Positions 41,943 through 50,865 of a stretch of DNA of 54,801 bases are shown one piece after another. The stretch covers positions 1 to 54,801 of the forward strand of contig DHVP01000010.1 of the NCBI GenBank assembly GCA_002412715.1. Reading direction: 5' to 3'. This DNA comes from Deltaproteobacteria bacterium UBA5205. GTDB lineage: Bacteria; Desulfobacterota; Syntrophorhabdia; Syntrophorhabdales; Syntrophorhabdaceae. Within the stretch, counting starts at the first letter, position 1. The number at the start of each line of letters is the position of its first letter. Made by a program: the position numbers and the translations under genes. The notes under the pieces were generated by a model, which ran no database searches, was not told the origin of the DNA, and worked only from the letters and a program-made list of their open reading frames with translations.

Positions 41943-43082
41943 ATGGATCGATATGACTGTGTAATCATTGGCGCAGGTCCGGGCGGGTCGACATTCGCCC
42001 GCAACAGCGCACGTAAAGGTTTGAAGACCCTCCTTATCGAAAAGGAATCGCTTCCGCGCAATAAGGCATGCGGCGGGGCCCTTTCTCCGGCCATCAGGCA
42101 TCTTCTCGATTTCGATCACAATACCATGGTTGAACGGGTCGTCAGGGGAATCACCTTTTTCTCCCGTGATGAGAGCGAAGATCGCACGTTTTATCCCGAC
42201 GGCATGGCGGTCGAAATGGTATCACGAAAGGACTTCGACAACTACCTTGTCAGGCGGGCAGTCGATGCGGGAACAATCCTTGCGGAAAAAACACGGGTCA
42301 CTTCCGTAAAGGAGTCAAAGGAGTATGTCACGGTCTCCACGGACGGCGGTGACAGGATCACCGCCTCCATCGTTGTGGGCGCCGATGGGGCGCGAAGCGT
42401 TGTCGCCGGGAATGCCGGCCTCGCGAAAGAGCCGGGCGGGCTGGGTTTCGAGGTGGAGGTCTATCCCCGCGACAGGGGTGTTCTCGACGAATACGGCGAC
42501 AGGTCGATCTTCGGTTTCGGATTCATACCTAAAGGATACGGGTGGATTTTCCCGAAAAAAGACCATTTTTCCGTCGGCATAGGCACGACACGGAACCACA
42601 TGCCCGGAATAACATCCCTGTACCGCCAGTTCACGTCGCGATTCAGTTTTCTCAAGGAAGGCTGCGAGAGTGACCGGCGGGGATGGTTCATACCCTACGC
42701 AAGGAACTCAGGCCCATTGAACACGCGCCGGATCTTGCTTGTCGGAGACTCTGCCCGTCTTGCCGATCCTTTCAGTGGCGAGGGCATATATTACGCAGTA
42801 TTGAGCGGCACCATCGCGGCGCAGACGGTCTTCGACGAGCTTCAGAAGGAGGGTCGATTGTCGCGGGCGTATACAAAAGTTGTAACGAGAAACATCATTA
42901 AGGACTTCACGTATGCCAGGTTGTGCTCCGACATCTTTTATACGGCGCCATCGTTTTTTTACCGAAGAAACAGGGTCATCCGGGCCCTTACCATGCTGTC
43001 CAATAAGGAAATAAGATACAGGGACATTCTGAAGGAACTGCGCAAGAACGGAAACAACACTGAATCTTCAGGAAAGTTATGA
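41943..43082 (+). CDS. Geranylgeranyl-reductase-family flavoprotein
   Basis: 379 residues. YDCVIIGAGPGGSTFARNSARKG is the FAD-binding dinucleotide fold, NKACGGALSPA is the family's C-G-G motif near the substrate, IVVGADGARSVV is the mid motif, and RRILLVGDSARLADPFSGEGIYYAVLSG is the second FAD motif. Family members reduce isoprenoid double bonds or act as dehydrogenases. ATG 41943 is preferred over a TTG at 41934. Substrate unknown; its link to the genes after it is only positional. Confidence 0.88.
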   Translation: MDRYDCVIIGAGPGGSTFARNSARKGLKTLLIEKESLPRNKACGGALSPAIRHLLDFDHNTMVERVVRGITFFSRDESEDRTFYPDGMAVEMVSRKDFDNYLVRRAVDAGTILAEKTRVTSVKESKEYVTVSTDGGDRITASIVVGADGARSVVAGNAGLAKEPGGLGFEVEVYPRDRGVLDEYGDRSIFGFGFIPKGYGWIFPKKDHFSVGIGTTRNHMPGITSLYRQFTSRFSFLKEGCESDRRGWFIPYARNSGPLNTRRILLVGDSARLADPFSGEGIYYAVLSGTIAAQTVFDELQKEGRLSRAYTKVVTRNIIKDFTYARLCSDIFYTAPSFFYRRNRVIRALTMLSNKEIRYRDILKELRKNGNNTESSGKL

Positions 43083-43237
43083 TCCGCTCACGCCTTTCGT
43101 GCCGCGGGCTCCCGGCTGTGCTTCGCGTGACCGTTCTTGTCGAATGACATTGCCTGTGATATCCTTGTCAGGAAACCCTTACGACAGCAGGCAACACCGA
43201 GGAACGCATCCAAAGGCTTAAGGTGAAAAGGGAAATC

Positions 43238-44605
43238 ATGGATCTCTTGAAGCTCTTTCAACCGAAGACAATGGCCGTCATAGGTGTGTCCCTCACAAAC
43301 GAATCCCATCCCGCAAACGTCATCTTCAACAAAAACAACTTAAGACAACGGGTAAAAGTCGTTGCCGTGAACAACCGTGGAGGTGAGCTGCGCGGCGAAA
43401 AGGTCTATGAAAGTATATCCCATGTACCCGGGCAGGTTGACCTGGTTGTGATCGCCACAAAGGCGCACCTCGTGCCCGACGTACTGTCCGAATGTGTGCA
43501 GGCCGGGGCAGGAGCGGGGATAATCATATCCGGGGGATTCGCGGAAACGGGCCGCAAAGATCTCCAGGACCGCGTCAGGGCCATCGCGACGGAAGGCGGC
43601 TTTCCCTTCGTCGGCCCCAACTGCCTGGGTATTTACTCTCCTCCCTATCTCGATACCTTCTTCATCCCCAGCGAGCGGATCGTGAGACCCGAGCAGGGCA
43701 AGGTGGCCCTGGTGAGCCAGAGCGGCGGCGTCCTTGTGGACCACATGGTAAAATGCGCGGCTGAAGGTGTGGGTGTTTCAGCCGCCGTAAGTATCGGCAA
43801 CAAGGCAATGGTCAGAGAAATCGACCTCATCAGGTACTTTTCCGAGGACCCCGGAACCGCCGTTATAACTTTTTACGTGGAGGGCTTCGATGAAAATGAA
43901 GGCCGGCAGTTCGTTATGGCGGCGGGCGAGTGTCCCAAGCCGATCATCATCATGAAGGCAGGCAAGACATCGGAGGGGACAAAGGCCGTCAAGAGCCACA
44001 CCGCTTCCATGGCCGGCGATTACGCGGTCTTTTCATCGGTAATGTCCCAGTACGGTATTGTGGAAGCAACGGATGAGTTCGAGCTCATCTCCTTTGCCGA
44101 GGCCTTAAGCTGCTACCACGGATCTATCGAAGGCAGGGTGGCCGTTGTGACCGGCAGCGGCGGACACGGGGCCCTCTGTGTCGACGCATGCGCCGCCCAC
44201 GGCCTTACGGTACCCGGGATCGATGAGACCGCGCAGGGCGAGTTGCGCGACCAGGTCTCCCCGGTCATACAGGAAATAGCATCCTTCAGAAATCCCATCG
44301 ACTTGACGGGCAGTTCCGTGGACGACGACTTTGCGGCCGTCCTGCGCTACCTCAGCAGGAGGCAGGACATTGATTGCATCATCGCCCTTCTGTTGCCTTA
44401 TCTTCCGGGTATAAGCACGGACCTCGGAGCCCGGATCGGTATGATCTATCAACAGGAGAAGAAACCGATTATCGCTTATGTTCCCCACGTTGAAAAATAC
44501 TGGATGCTCATCGAAGGATTCATGCTGAATGATGTGCCCGTTGCACATTCCGTGGAAGACGCCGTCCACATGGCCGAGGCACTAAAGAGGCACAGGTCAT
44601 GGTAA
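43238..44605 (+). CDS. acdA: Acetyl-CoA synthetase (ADP-forming) alpha subunit
   Basis: 455 residues. PKTMAVIGVSLTNESHPANV is the CoA-binding domain; GPNCLGIYSPP and VALVSQSGGVLVDHM form the succinyl-CoA-synthetase-like domain. AVKSHTASMAGDYAVFSSV carries the His expected to be phosphorylated (the S-H-T-G motif of AcdA). SFRNPIDLTG and the C-terminal ligase-CoA domain follow. The enzyme converts acyl-CoA, ADP and phosphate to acid, CoA and ATP, a useful reaction in syntrophs. ATG 43238 has AAAGGGAA ahead; a GTG at 43223 is possible. It overlaps the beta-subunit gene by 7 bp. Confidence 0.92.
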   Translation: MDLLKLFQPKTMAVIGVSLTNESHPANVIFNKNNLRQRVKVVAVNNRGGELRGEKVYESISHVPGQVDLVVIATKAHLVPDVLSECVQAGAGAGIIISGGFAETGRKDLQDRVRAIATEGGFPFVGPNCLGIYSPPYLDTFFIPSERIVRPEQGKVALVSQSGGVLVDHMVKCAAEGVGVSAAVSIGNKAMVREIDLIRYFSEDPGTAVITFYVEGFDENEGRQFVMAAGECPKPIIIMKAGKTSEGTKAVKSHTASMAGDYAVFSSVMSQYGIVEATDEFELISFAEALSCYHGSIEGRVAVVTGSGGHGALCVDACAAHGLTVPGIDETAQGELRDQVSPVIQEIASFRNPIDLTGSSVDDDFAAVLRYLSRRQDIDCIIALLLPYLPGISTDLGARIGMIYQQEKKPIIAYVPHVEKYWMLIEGFMLNDVPVAHSVEDAVHMAEALKRHRSW

Positions 44606-45279
44606 CCCGTGAAATGCAGGACATCCTTGCCGATGCACGGGAACATGGCTGGGTCATGGAACCTCAGGCAAAAAGGTTCTTCAGCCTCGCCGGCCTTGAT
44701 GTCCCCCGGGGCGGCCTGGCAAGAACACCTGAAGAGGCCGGACAGATCGCCAGCGTCACGGGGTACCCCGTCGTTGCCAAAGTAGTGTCACCCGCGGTCA
44801 TCCACAAATCCGATATCGGCGGAGTTGTGACGGGTCTCGCAAACAGGGAAGGTCTGGAAGAGACCTTTTCGCGCCTGTCTAAAACAGAGGGCTTCGAAGG
44901 TCTGCTCGTTGAAGAACAGCTGGAAGGCATCGAGGTGATCATCGGTGCAAAGATCGACCGCCAGTTCGGCCCCGTCATCCTTTTGGGCCTCGGCGGCACC
45001 ATGGCGGAGATCTATGGCGATGTAGCCCTGAGAATGGCGCCCATTACCGAACGGGACGTCTCTTCAATGGTTGGCGGTCTCAAGGGAAAGGTGCTCTTCA
45101 CGGGGTACAGGGGCTCGAGGCCGCCTGACATGGCGGCCCTTACCGCGCTTGTCACTACCTTCTCAATCATTATTGAGGAGATAGGCGACACAATCGATTC
45201 GGTTGACCTCAACCCCGTCCTGTGTTCATGGAATAGATGCACTGTTGCCGATGCGAGGATCATGCTGAAAAAATCATGA
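44599..45279 (+). CDS. acdB: Acetyl-CoA synthetase (ADP-forming) beta subunit
   Basis: A 226-residue ATP-grasp protein of normal AcdB length. GYPVVAKVVSPAVIHKSDIGGVVTGL binds nucleotide, GLLVEEQLEGIEVIIGAKIDRQFGPVILLGLGG is the core of the ATP-grasp fold, and IIEEIGDTIDSVDLNPVLCS ends it. It transfers phosphate between the phospho-His of the alpha subunit and ADP. Alpha and beta are separate here, as in archaeal AcdAB, while many bacteria fuse them. Confidence 0.92.
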   Translation: MVTREMQDILADAREHGWVMEPQAKRFFSLAGLDVPRGGLARTPEEAGQIASVTGYPVVAKVVSPAVIHKSDIGGVVTGLANREGLEETFSRLSKTEGFEGLLVEEQLEGIEVIIGAKIDRQFGPVILLGLGGTMAEIYGDVALRMAPITERDVSSMVGGLKGKVLFTGYRGSRPPDMAALTALVTTFSIIIEEIGDTIDSVDLNPVLCSWNRCTVADARIMLKKS

Positions 45280-45335
45280 TCCCGGGGGGGGAATGACGAC
45301 CCGCCGGTTGGCGGTGCCGGTCGACACCTGAAGGA

Positions 45336-45569
45336 TCAGGCCTCAGCCGCCGCCTTTTCCCTGGCTTTTTTCATCGCTTCGTTAAGAAGGTCTACAAGGC
45401 TCGTGACCTGATCGGGGCTGATGGTAACTCCGTCCGGTGTCGCCATCAGTTCACCGTCAGTCAATACCTTGTAGATTCTGCAATCGATGGATCTTGTGCC
45501 CTTGAACTTATCCAGAATTTCTACGACAAGGCGTTCACGAACGCCTGTGGAAACTTTTCCTACCAGCAT
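45336..45569 (-). CDS. PC4/p15-like single-stranded-DNA-binding protein
   Basis: 77 residues. SIDCRIYKVLTDGELMATPD followed by GVTISPDQVTSLVDLLNEAM resembles the transcriptional coactivator p15/PC4 core: a basic strand, a turn with D-G-E-L-x-x-T, G-V/I-x-x-x, then an amphipathic helix. A Lys/Ala-rich tail follows. It starts 14 bp before (downstream of) the helicase gene on the same strand; a helicase beside an ssDNA or RNA binder suits a nucleic-acid role. Similarity is weak and the call is tentative. Confidence 0.5.
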   Translation of the reverse strand: MLVGKVSTGVRERLVVEILDKFKGTRSIDCRIYKVLTDGELMATPDGVTISPDQVTSLVDLLNEAMKKAREKAAAEA

Positions 45570-45583
45570 CTTCCCCCCCTTTC

Positions 45584-46804
45584 TTAGGACCGTTTGAAAT
45601 GTCCTCTGTTTGACGGTTTATACGTAATCCGGCGTTTATTCAACACCTTTACCGGTACGGTGAATTCGTCCTCGGGAGAAAGTGGGGCATGGCGTTTTAT
45701 CGTTGTCTTCGCATAGGTCTGTATGTCCCTTAACTTCCCCATCTCCGTGGGCAGCACGAGAGTGAAGGCATGTCCCGCCTTTCCCATCCGTGCCGTTCTG
45801 CCTATCCTGTGCACGTAATACTCGTCATCGCGCGGAACGTCGTAATTAATGACCGCATCAACGTCCCTGACGTCAATACCGCGGGCTGCGACATCGGTGG
45901 CCACCAGGATGGTCGGGATGGTCGAATGCCCTCTCCTGAATTTCGACATCACGCGGTCCCGCTGTGACTGGGCCATGTCGCCGTGGATGCTTTCCGTATC
46001 ATAGCCCAGTGCCTTGAGATTCCTCGCCACCTCATCGACACATCTCTTGGTGTTGCAGAAGATAAGTGACGAGGAGAACTTGTAGGTATCAACAACCTTT
46101 CTCAGCAAATTGAGCTTCTTGCCCGGTCTCACCTCGATGTAGCTCTGATCCACCTCAGCGACGGTCAGTTCATCACCGACAACTCTAACCACCGAGGGGT
46201 TCTTCTGATATTTTGCGGCCAGTCTGCGGATACTCTCCGGCATTGTGGCAGAAAAAAGAAGTGTTTGCCTGCTCGCCGATGTTGCATCGAGGATCGTCTC
46301 AATGTCTTCAAGGAAGCCCATATTGAGCATCTCGTCGGCCTCGTCAAGGACAACCTTCGTGACTGTTCCCAGCTTGATCGTTCTCCGCTTCATGTGGTCC
46401 AGCATTCTGCCCGGCGTGCCCACTACAATGTGGACCCCTTTTTTCAAGCTTGCGATCTGGGGGCGAATTGACTGTCCGCCATAAACAGGGATGATGATGA
46501 TATCCTTTCTATACCGCGCGAGCTTTCTGATCTCGCCCGCGACCTGGATTGCCAGTTCCCGGGTCGGACACAGGACAAGCGCGTCGGTTTGTCTGCTTTT
46601 CGCATCGATCAACTCGATGAGGGGAATGCCGAAGGCCGCAGTCTTTCCCGTTCCGGTCTGCGCCTGACCGATAATATCCATGCCTTCAAGGACAAGGGGA
46701 ATGGATTGTTCCTGAATGGGGCTTAATTCATCGAACCCCATGTTGTCCAGTGCTTTCTGCACCATTTTGGACAGATGTAGCTTTTCAAATTTCGTTTCTT
46801 GCAT
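45584..46804 (-). CDS. DEAD-box RNA helicase
   Basis: 406 residues. All core motifs are visible: Q motif (PIQEQSIPLVLEGMD), I AQTGTGKT, Ia PTRELAIQ, II DEAD in VVLDEADEMLNMGF, III SAT in LFSATMPESIRR, IV/V ATDVAARGIDV, VI HRIGRTARMG. The short tail after the core lacks the long C-terminal RNA-binding domain of CsdA/DbpA and ends in basic residues (KRRITYKPSNRGHFKRS). ATG 46804 (MQETKFEKLHL) has GGAGAG ahead. Probable role in ribosome assembly or RNA unwinding. Confidence 0.95.
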   Translation of the reverse strand: MQETKFEKLHLSKMVQKALDNMGFDELSPIQEQSIPLVLEGMDIIGQAQTGTGKTAAFGIPLIELIDAKSRQTDALVLCPTRELAIQVAGEIRKLARYRKDIIIIPVYGGQSIRPQIASLKKGVHIVVGTPGRMLDHMKRRTIKLGTVTKVVLDEADEMLNMGFLEDIETILDATSASRQTLLFSATMPESIRRLAAKYQKNPSVVRVVGDELTVAEVDQSYIEVRPGKKLNLLRKVVDTYKFSSSLIFCNTKRCVDEVARNLKALGYDTESIHGDMAQSQRDRVMSKFRRGHSTIPTILVATDVAARGIDVRDVDAVINYDVPRDDEYYVHRIGRTARMGKAGHAFTLVLPTEMGKLRDIQTYAKTTIKRHAPLSPEDEFTVPVKVLNKRRITYKPSNRGHFKRS

Positions 46805-46968
46805 GTACTCTCCATAAAAGAATGTGTTGCCGCTTTTGCCCGCCCGGCATTCGACCATTCTTTTTTGGTTTGTTAAACGATGGCAGAGCTGAGAGGATCT
46901 AAGTAGCTGGGAGCATATTACCACAAAACTATTGAAAAAACACCTTAATTGTTGTGGAAGACCGTTGC

Positions 46969-46990
46969 GGGGTTCGGGTTTCGGACAAAA
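46969..46990. repeat. GGGTTTC-type repeat with a degraded inverted copy
   Basis: GGGGTTCGGGTTTCGG lies between the helicase and hydrolase genes. About 30 bp further on, GTGAAACCTTGAGACCC reads as the same word on the opposite strand, so this may be a pair of facing repeat tracts. The 249-bp gap shows no gene. Confidence 0.4.
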
Positions 46991-47052
46991 GAAAAGAAAG
47001 GCTTTCTATTCTCTAACGTGAAACCTTGAGACCCGATATCTGAAACGGCCTT

Positions 47053-48282
47053 CTATTTCCCATATTTTCTGTAGAGTTCTTCCGCCAGAGCGGCCAGGGC
47101 TTCGTTGGCCTTTTGGCCGCCGATGTTGGTCATCAGCACCATGGCGAATTCATTGTTCGGGTTGAAGAAGATCTGGGCAAGGTTCATGCCGTTCGAACCG
47201 GCGTGATAGATGAGGGGTTCCCTGGCCCAGGCAAATTTCACCTCACCCCACCCGAGAGCGTAGCGGCCATGAGAAGGCGTGCCGGGGGCAGCGCTGTCCA
47301 TTTCAGGGACGTCGATGACGACAGTCCTCAGCTTCACCAGCGTTTCGGGGCGAACAAGGTGCGGTCCCCGTTTTCCCGCTGATGCGTTCCACGCCGCCCA
47401 CCTGGCAAAATCCTCCACGGACATGTGCGCGGTACCCGCCGGTCCGAGAACAAGAGGGTTGTCCGAAAAAACGCCCGAAAGCATCGGCTTGACCTTACCA
47501 TCGACCATCTTGTGCGGCAATGGCGCATCGGTCCTGCCCACGGTGGACTGGGGGCCGAGCCCGGCTGATTTGAGCTTCAGAGGGACAAAGACCCTCTCGA
47601 CCACAAGTTCTTCCCACGACCTTCCGGCAACGCGTTCGATCATGGCGCCCACCATAATGTACCCCATATTCGAATAGGCGAATCGCCTCCGCGGGGCAGC
47701 GGCTATCGGCTGGCTGACCCACCTTGCAAGCATCCAGTAGCGGGTGTCGCTCAGATTATCGTTTTCGCGACTGAACGACTCCATAATAAGCCGGGTGAAG
47801 AGGGGCTCGTCGTCGCCGGGCATACCGCTGGAATGGGAAAGCAGCTGTTCCAGGGTTATGGAGCCTGTGCCGGGGGCCATCATCCTCTTCAGTTCGGGAA
47901 AAACCTCCTCCACCGACGAATCCCAGCGAAGTTTACCTTCCTCGACATACATGGCGGCGATGAGGGCCGTCATTGCCTTGGTGTCGGAGCCGATGTGAAA
48001 CCGGTCGCCCGTTGTCACGGGAATCTTGTGTCCCGCCCTTCTCGTCCCCACCGTTCCGATGGAAATGATCTTCCCGTCTTTCACCACCGCGGCTCCGAGG
48101 GCAGGAAGACCGTATTTCTCGAGGCAGGGTTCCAATACCGCGGCAAGCGATTCAGGGGCCTTCGGCATGATCTTCGTCTTCTCAGCCATAATTCTCTGGG
48201 CACGGGCATTGGTTGCCGCGACACCGGCAATTAATATCACAACGCAGAAGGACAAACAGAGCAGCTTTATTCTTTTCATCAT
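47053..48282 (-). CDS. Beta-lactamase-family serine hydrolase, exported
   Basis: 409 residues with a signal peptide (LLCLSFCVVILIAGVAATNARAQ). The penicillin-binding/AmpC-type motifs are GSDTKAMTALI (S-x-x-K), YSNMGYIMVGAMIE (Y-x-N), and YHAGSNGMNLAQIFF (H-x-G). This class-C-like fold includes esterases and D-aminopeptidases as well as beta-lactamases; the substrate cannot be told. ATG 48282 precedes a second ATG by one codon. Monocistronic. Confidence 0.9.
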   Translation of the reverse strand: MMKRIKLLCLSFCVVILIAGVAATNARAQRIMAEKTKIMPKAPESLAAVLEPCLEKYGLPALGAAVVKDGKIISIGTVGTRRAGHKIPVTTGDRFHIGSDTKAMTALIAAMYVEEGKLRWDSSVEEVFPELKRMMAPGTGSITLEQLLSHSSGMPGDDEPLFTRLIMESFSRENDNLSDTRYWMLARWVSQPIAAAPRRRFAYSNMGYIMVGAMIERVAGRSWEELVVERVFVPLKLKSAGLGPQSTVGRTDAPLPHKMVDGKVKPMLSGVFSDNPLVLGPAGTAHMSVEDFARWAAWNASAGKRGPHLVRPETLVKLRTVVIDVPEMDSAAPGTPSHGRYALGWGEVKFAWAREPLIYHAGSNGMNLAQIFFNPNNEFAMVLMTNIGGQKANEALAALAEELYRKYGK

Positions 48283-48374
48283 CAGGTAAACCCCCCTTTT
48301 GTGCATGCATTTCAGACGATATAACAGAGGCACGGGCTTGTAAAGCAAAAAGCCCGGGAACAGAGCGGCTGGTC

Positions 48375-48399
48375 ATAGGGGCCTTATGGGACCTATTAA
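48375..48399. repeat. CCTATTAGG-type intergenic repeat
   Basis: TAGGGGCCTTATGGGACCTA and the following TTAAG lie between the divergent hydrolase and fructose-bisphosphatase genes and resemble the tracts at 2457 and 10601. Confidence 0.4.
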
Positions 48400-48549
48400 G
48401 AACCCGGGTCCTGATGCCGGCGGGGACAGCATGCAGGCGGGATGGCTTTCTTGTCCGAAACCGGCCTCTTTTCATTGACTTGGCTACCCCAAACCTCATA
48501 TACTTCACGGGTACACACACCACCGCGATCTACCGCCAAAGAGGTACGC

Positions 48550-49527
48550 ATGGAACTCGAACAGACATTTATGAATTTTCTCCTCCGCCACCAGGAGCGG
48601 CACAACAGGACGTATCACTTTCTTATCCTTATGGACGCCATCATAAGCGCGGCAAAACATATCGAGTACTACTACATCACCGGTGCGCTCAAGGGCAATC
48701 TCGGCCAGGCCGGAAAGGTAAACGTTCAGGGCGAGGACGTGATGCACATGGATGACATCGCCCATGAAATCATCATCCACTACCTGAGGACAACAGGACG
48801 CGTCATCAGGGCCGTCAGCGAGGAATCCGAGGAGATCATCTCCCTCAACGAAGACGAGGGGCGTTATTTCATGTACTTCGATCCTCTCGATGGGTCCTCC
48901 AATGTCTGCCATGGCCTTCCCGTAGGCTTCCTTTTCGGGATAGCAAAACGGAACCTGGACGGCCCTGAAGATTTTCATCTCAGGGCCGGGAAAGATTACA
49001 TAGCCGCCGGTATGTTCGTCATTCCCACGGGGACCCTCACCATTGCATTCAGGGAGGCGGGAACGTGGCGTTTCCAAATGGATGAGACCATGAATTACGT
49101 AAAACCCGTCAGGATAACCCTCCCTGGCACCCCGGATACCTGGGAGCTCTCATTTAACGCCACCAATCGCTACACGTACAGGAAAGTGGTACAGGACTGG
49201 GTAGACAGGAACGAGCGAAGATACACGTTCCGTTACCTCGGCGCCCTGGCCGGCGATTTTCATCGAATCCTGACAAACGGAGGGATGTTCATGTACCCCG
49301 CCATCGTCAACCATACCGATCCCGCGAAGAACAGGCCCGAGGGAAAACTGCGCCTGATGTACGAGGCATCCGTGGTGGCCTTCATGTGCCGGGAAGCAGG
49401 CGGGGACGCGGTCGACGAGCACGGCACCCCCATCCTCGAAATCGTACCGAAAGACCCCCATCAGAGAACGGCTCTCTATGTCGGATCGAAGGCACTGGTG
49501 GATGATATCGCCGGAGTACTACGATAA
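48550..49527 (+). CDS. fbp: Fructose-1,6-bisphosphatase, class I
   Basis: 325 residues, normal class I length. The metal site is in YFDPLDGSSNVCHGLPVG, with AVSEESEEIISL supplying further acids; NRYTYRKVVQDWVDRNERRY and MYEASVVAFMCREAGG are near-C-terminal family blocks. It removes the C1 phosphate of fructose 1,6-bisphosphate in gluconeogenesis, as needed by an organism growing on acyl-CoA-yielding substrates. ATG 48550 follows AAAGAGGTACGC. Allosteric AMP-site residues were not assessed. Confidence 0.93.
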   Translation: MELEQTFMNFLLRHQERHNRTYHFLILMDAIISAAKHIEYYYITGALKGNLGQAGKVNVQGEDVMHMDDIAHEIIIHYLRTTGRVIRAVSEESEEIISLNEDEGRYFMYFDPLDGSSNVCHGLPVGFLFGIAKRNLDGPEDFHLRAGKDYIAAGMFVIPTGTLTIAFREAGTWRFQMDETMNYVKPVRITLPGTPDTWELSFNATNRYTYRKVVQDWVDRNERRYTFRYLGALAGDFHRILTNGGMFMYPAIVNHTDPAKNRPEGKLRLMYEASVVAFMCREAGGDAVDEHGTPILEIVPKDPHQRTALYVGSKALVDDIAGVLR

Positions 49528-49585
49528 AAGCAAACGAGCACAGGGGGCAAGAAACAGCAGCAAAACGACGTTACGGAGGAGGAAG

Positions 49586-49924
49586 ATGAAAGGCAAGGGA
49601 TATACTGTCCGCAGGTCAAACCGCCCCGTCAAGAAGGAGATCAAGGGATCCGTCGATGACATCGTCAGGGAGCTGACGAAGGACCGCGATGTCAGGAACG
49701 ATCAATACCGTGAACAGTCGCTGAAAATGCACGGTCTGATGTGCGCCAGGTGCGGCAGGGAATTTGACCACACCGACAGGCATCTTCTCACCGTTCATCA
49801 CAAGGACGGGAACCACAACAATAACCCGCCCGACGGATCAAACTGGGAAAACCTCTGCACTTACTGTCACGAGGATGTCCACGGCAGGAACTTCTTCGCG
49901 GATGAAGAGGATCCGAAAGAATAA
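49586..49924 (+). CDS. Small HNH-family protein (YajD-like)
   Basis: 112 residues. A basic N-terminus (VRRSNRPVKKEIK) and a helix precede CARCGREFDHTDRHLLTVHH followed by K-D-G-N-H-N-N-N-P-P, then NWENLCTYCHEDVH. The pattern (two C-x-x-C zinc pairs, H-H-K-D-G-N-H-N, N-W-E-N-L and C-x-x-C-H) is typical of HNH endonuclease domains such as YajD. GGAGGAAG precedes ATG 49586. It lies 58 bp after fbp, perhaps co-transcribed. Cellular role unknown. Confidence 0.88.
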   Translation: MKGKGYTVRRSNRPVKKEIKGSVDDIVRELTKDRDVRNDQYREQSLKMHGLMCARCGREFDHTDRHLLTVHHKDGNHNNNPPDGSNWENLCTYCHEDVHGRNFFADEEDPKE

Positions 49925-50050
49925 GAACCCGTTCGTCTTGCCTCCTTCCGCCCTGATGAAATAATCATTGACAAGATTTTCCGATATCAGGAAAATAGCT
50001 TCCGGGGACACTACATTTCCCCATAGCAATAGCCCTTAAGGAGGACTCAC

Positions 50051-50854
50051 ATGAAGAAAGTTATCCTGGGTATATCGGTGATTTTTTTATGCTCCCTCTT
50101 TCCCCTGCCATGCCTTTCCGCGGACCCTGCCGCAGTCTTACTGGATGAGATCACAAGCAAGACCGCATCGACCTTGAAGACAATCGACCTGGACATTTCC
50201 AAAGCGGCAAAGATCATCGGCGAGGGCATATCACCGGCCACCGACATGAGACGGGCCCTGCGCGATCTCTGCACGGGAAAGAGCTACTCTGTCGATTGCT
50301 CCTTTATTAACGCAAAAGGTGTCATGGAGATCGTCGAACCCGAAAAATATCGTAAATTCGAAGGCACCAACCTCAAGGACCAGGCCGTGGTAAGCCGCAT
50401 CCGCACAACCCGGAGGGCCGTTTTCAGTCAACTTTTCACCGCGGCAGAAGGATTCCAGGGCATCGTCTTTGAATATCCCGTCTTCAGCCCGAAAAAGGAG
50501 TTTGCCGGCTCCGTAAGCCTTTTTGTCGTGCCGGAGCTCCTGATGCAGGAGGTTATGAAGAATGTGAAGCTGGGTCCCGGCACGGGCATCACCGTCGTTC
50601 AGCCCGACGGCACGAACGTCTATGCTTCCGATCCGGAGCAGGCGCGGCTCAACGTTCTGAAAAGCCCTGAGTATAAAGGTTTTGGTGAATTGCGCCAGAT
50701 GGTCGGGCACATCGTCAACGAAAAGGAAGGCAAGGGAACCTACCGCTACACCAAACCGGGCACGGAAAAGGTCGTGAAGAAGTCGGCCGTCTGGAAAACC
50801 GTACCCTTTTACGACAGCTACTGGCGGGTAGCGGTAACCACGGAAGGAAAGTAA
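50051..50854 (+). CDS. Periplasmic Cache-type sensor-domain protein
   Basis: 267 residues with a signal peptide (VILGISVIFLCSLFPLPCLSA). The mature part looks like a stand-alone Cache (PAS-like) domain, without transmembrane or output domain: YSVDCSFINAKGVMEIVEPE, FQGIVFEYPVFSPKKEFAGSVSLFV, TGITVVQPDGTNVYASDPEQ, TYRYTKPGTEKVVKKSAVW, PFYDSYWRVAVTTEG. Such soluble Cache proteins may bind small ligands and work with a separate receptor. No receptor gene nearby. AAGGAGG precedes the ATG. Confidence 0.8.
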   Translation: MKKVILGISVIFLCSLFPLPCLSADPAAVLLDEITSKTASTLKTIDLDISKAAKIIGEGISPATDMRRALRDLCTGKSYSVDCSFINAKGVMEIVEPEKYRKFEGTNLKDQAVVSRIRTTRRAVFSQLFTAAEGFQGIVFEYPVFSPKKEFAGSVSLFVVPELLMQEVMKNVKLGPGTGITVVQPDGTNVYASDPEQARLNVLKSPEYKGFGELRQMVGHIVNEKEGKGTYRYTKPGTEKVVKKSAVWKTVPFYDSYWRVAVTTEGK

Positions 50855-50865
50855 GAAATACTCTC

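Noticed and set aside
43083..43237. Riboswitch ahead of acdA
   Set aside because: GGAAACCC and CAGGCAACACC-like words appear, but no conserved riboswitch core could be drawn.
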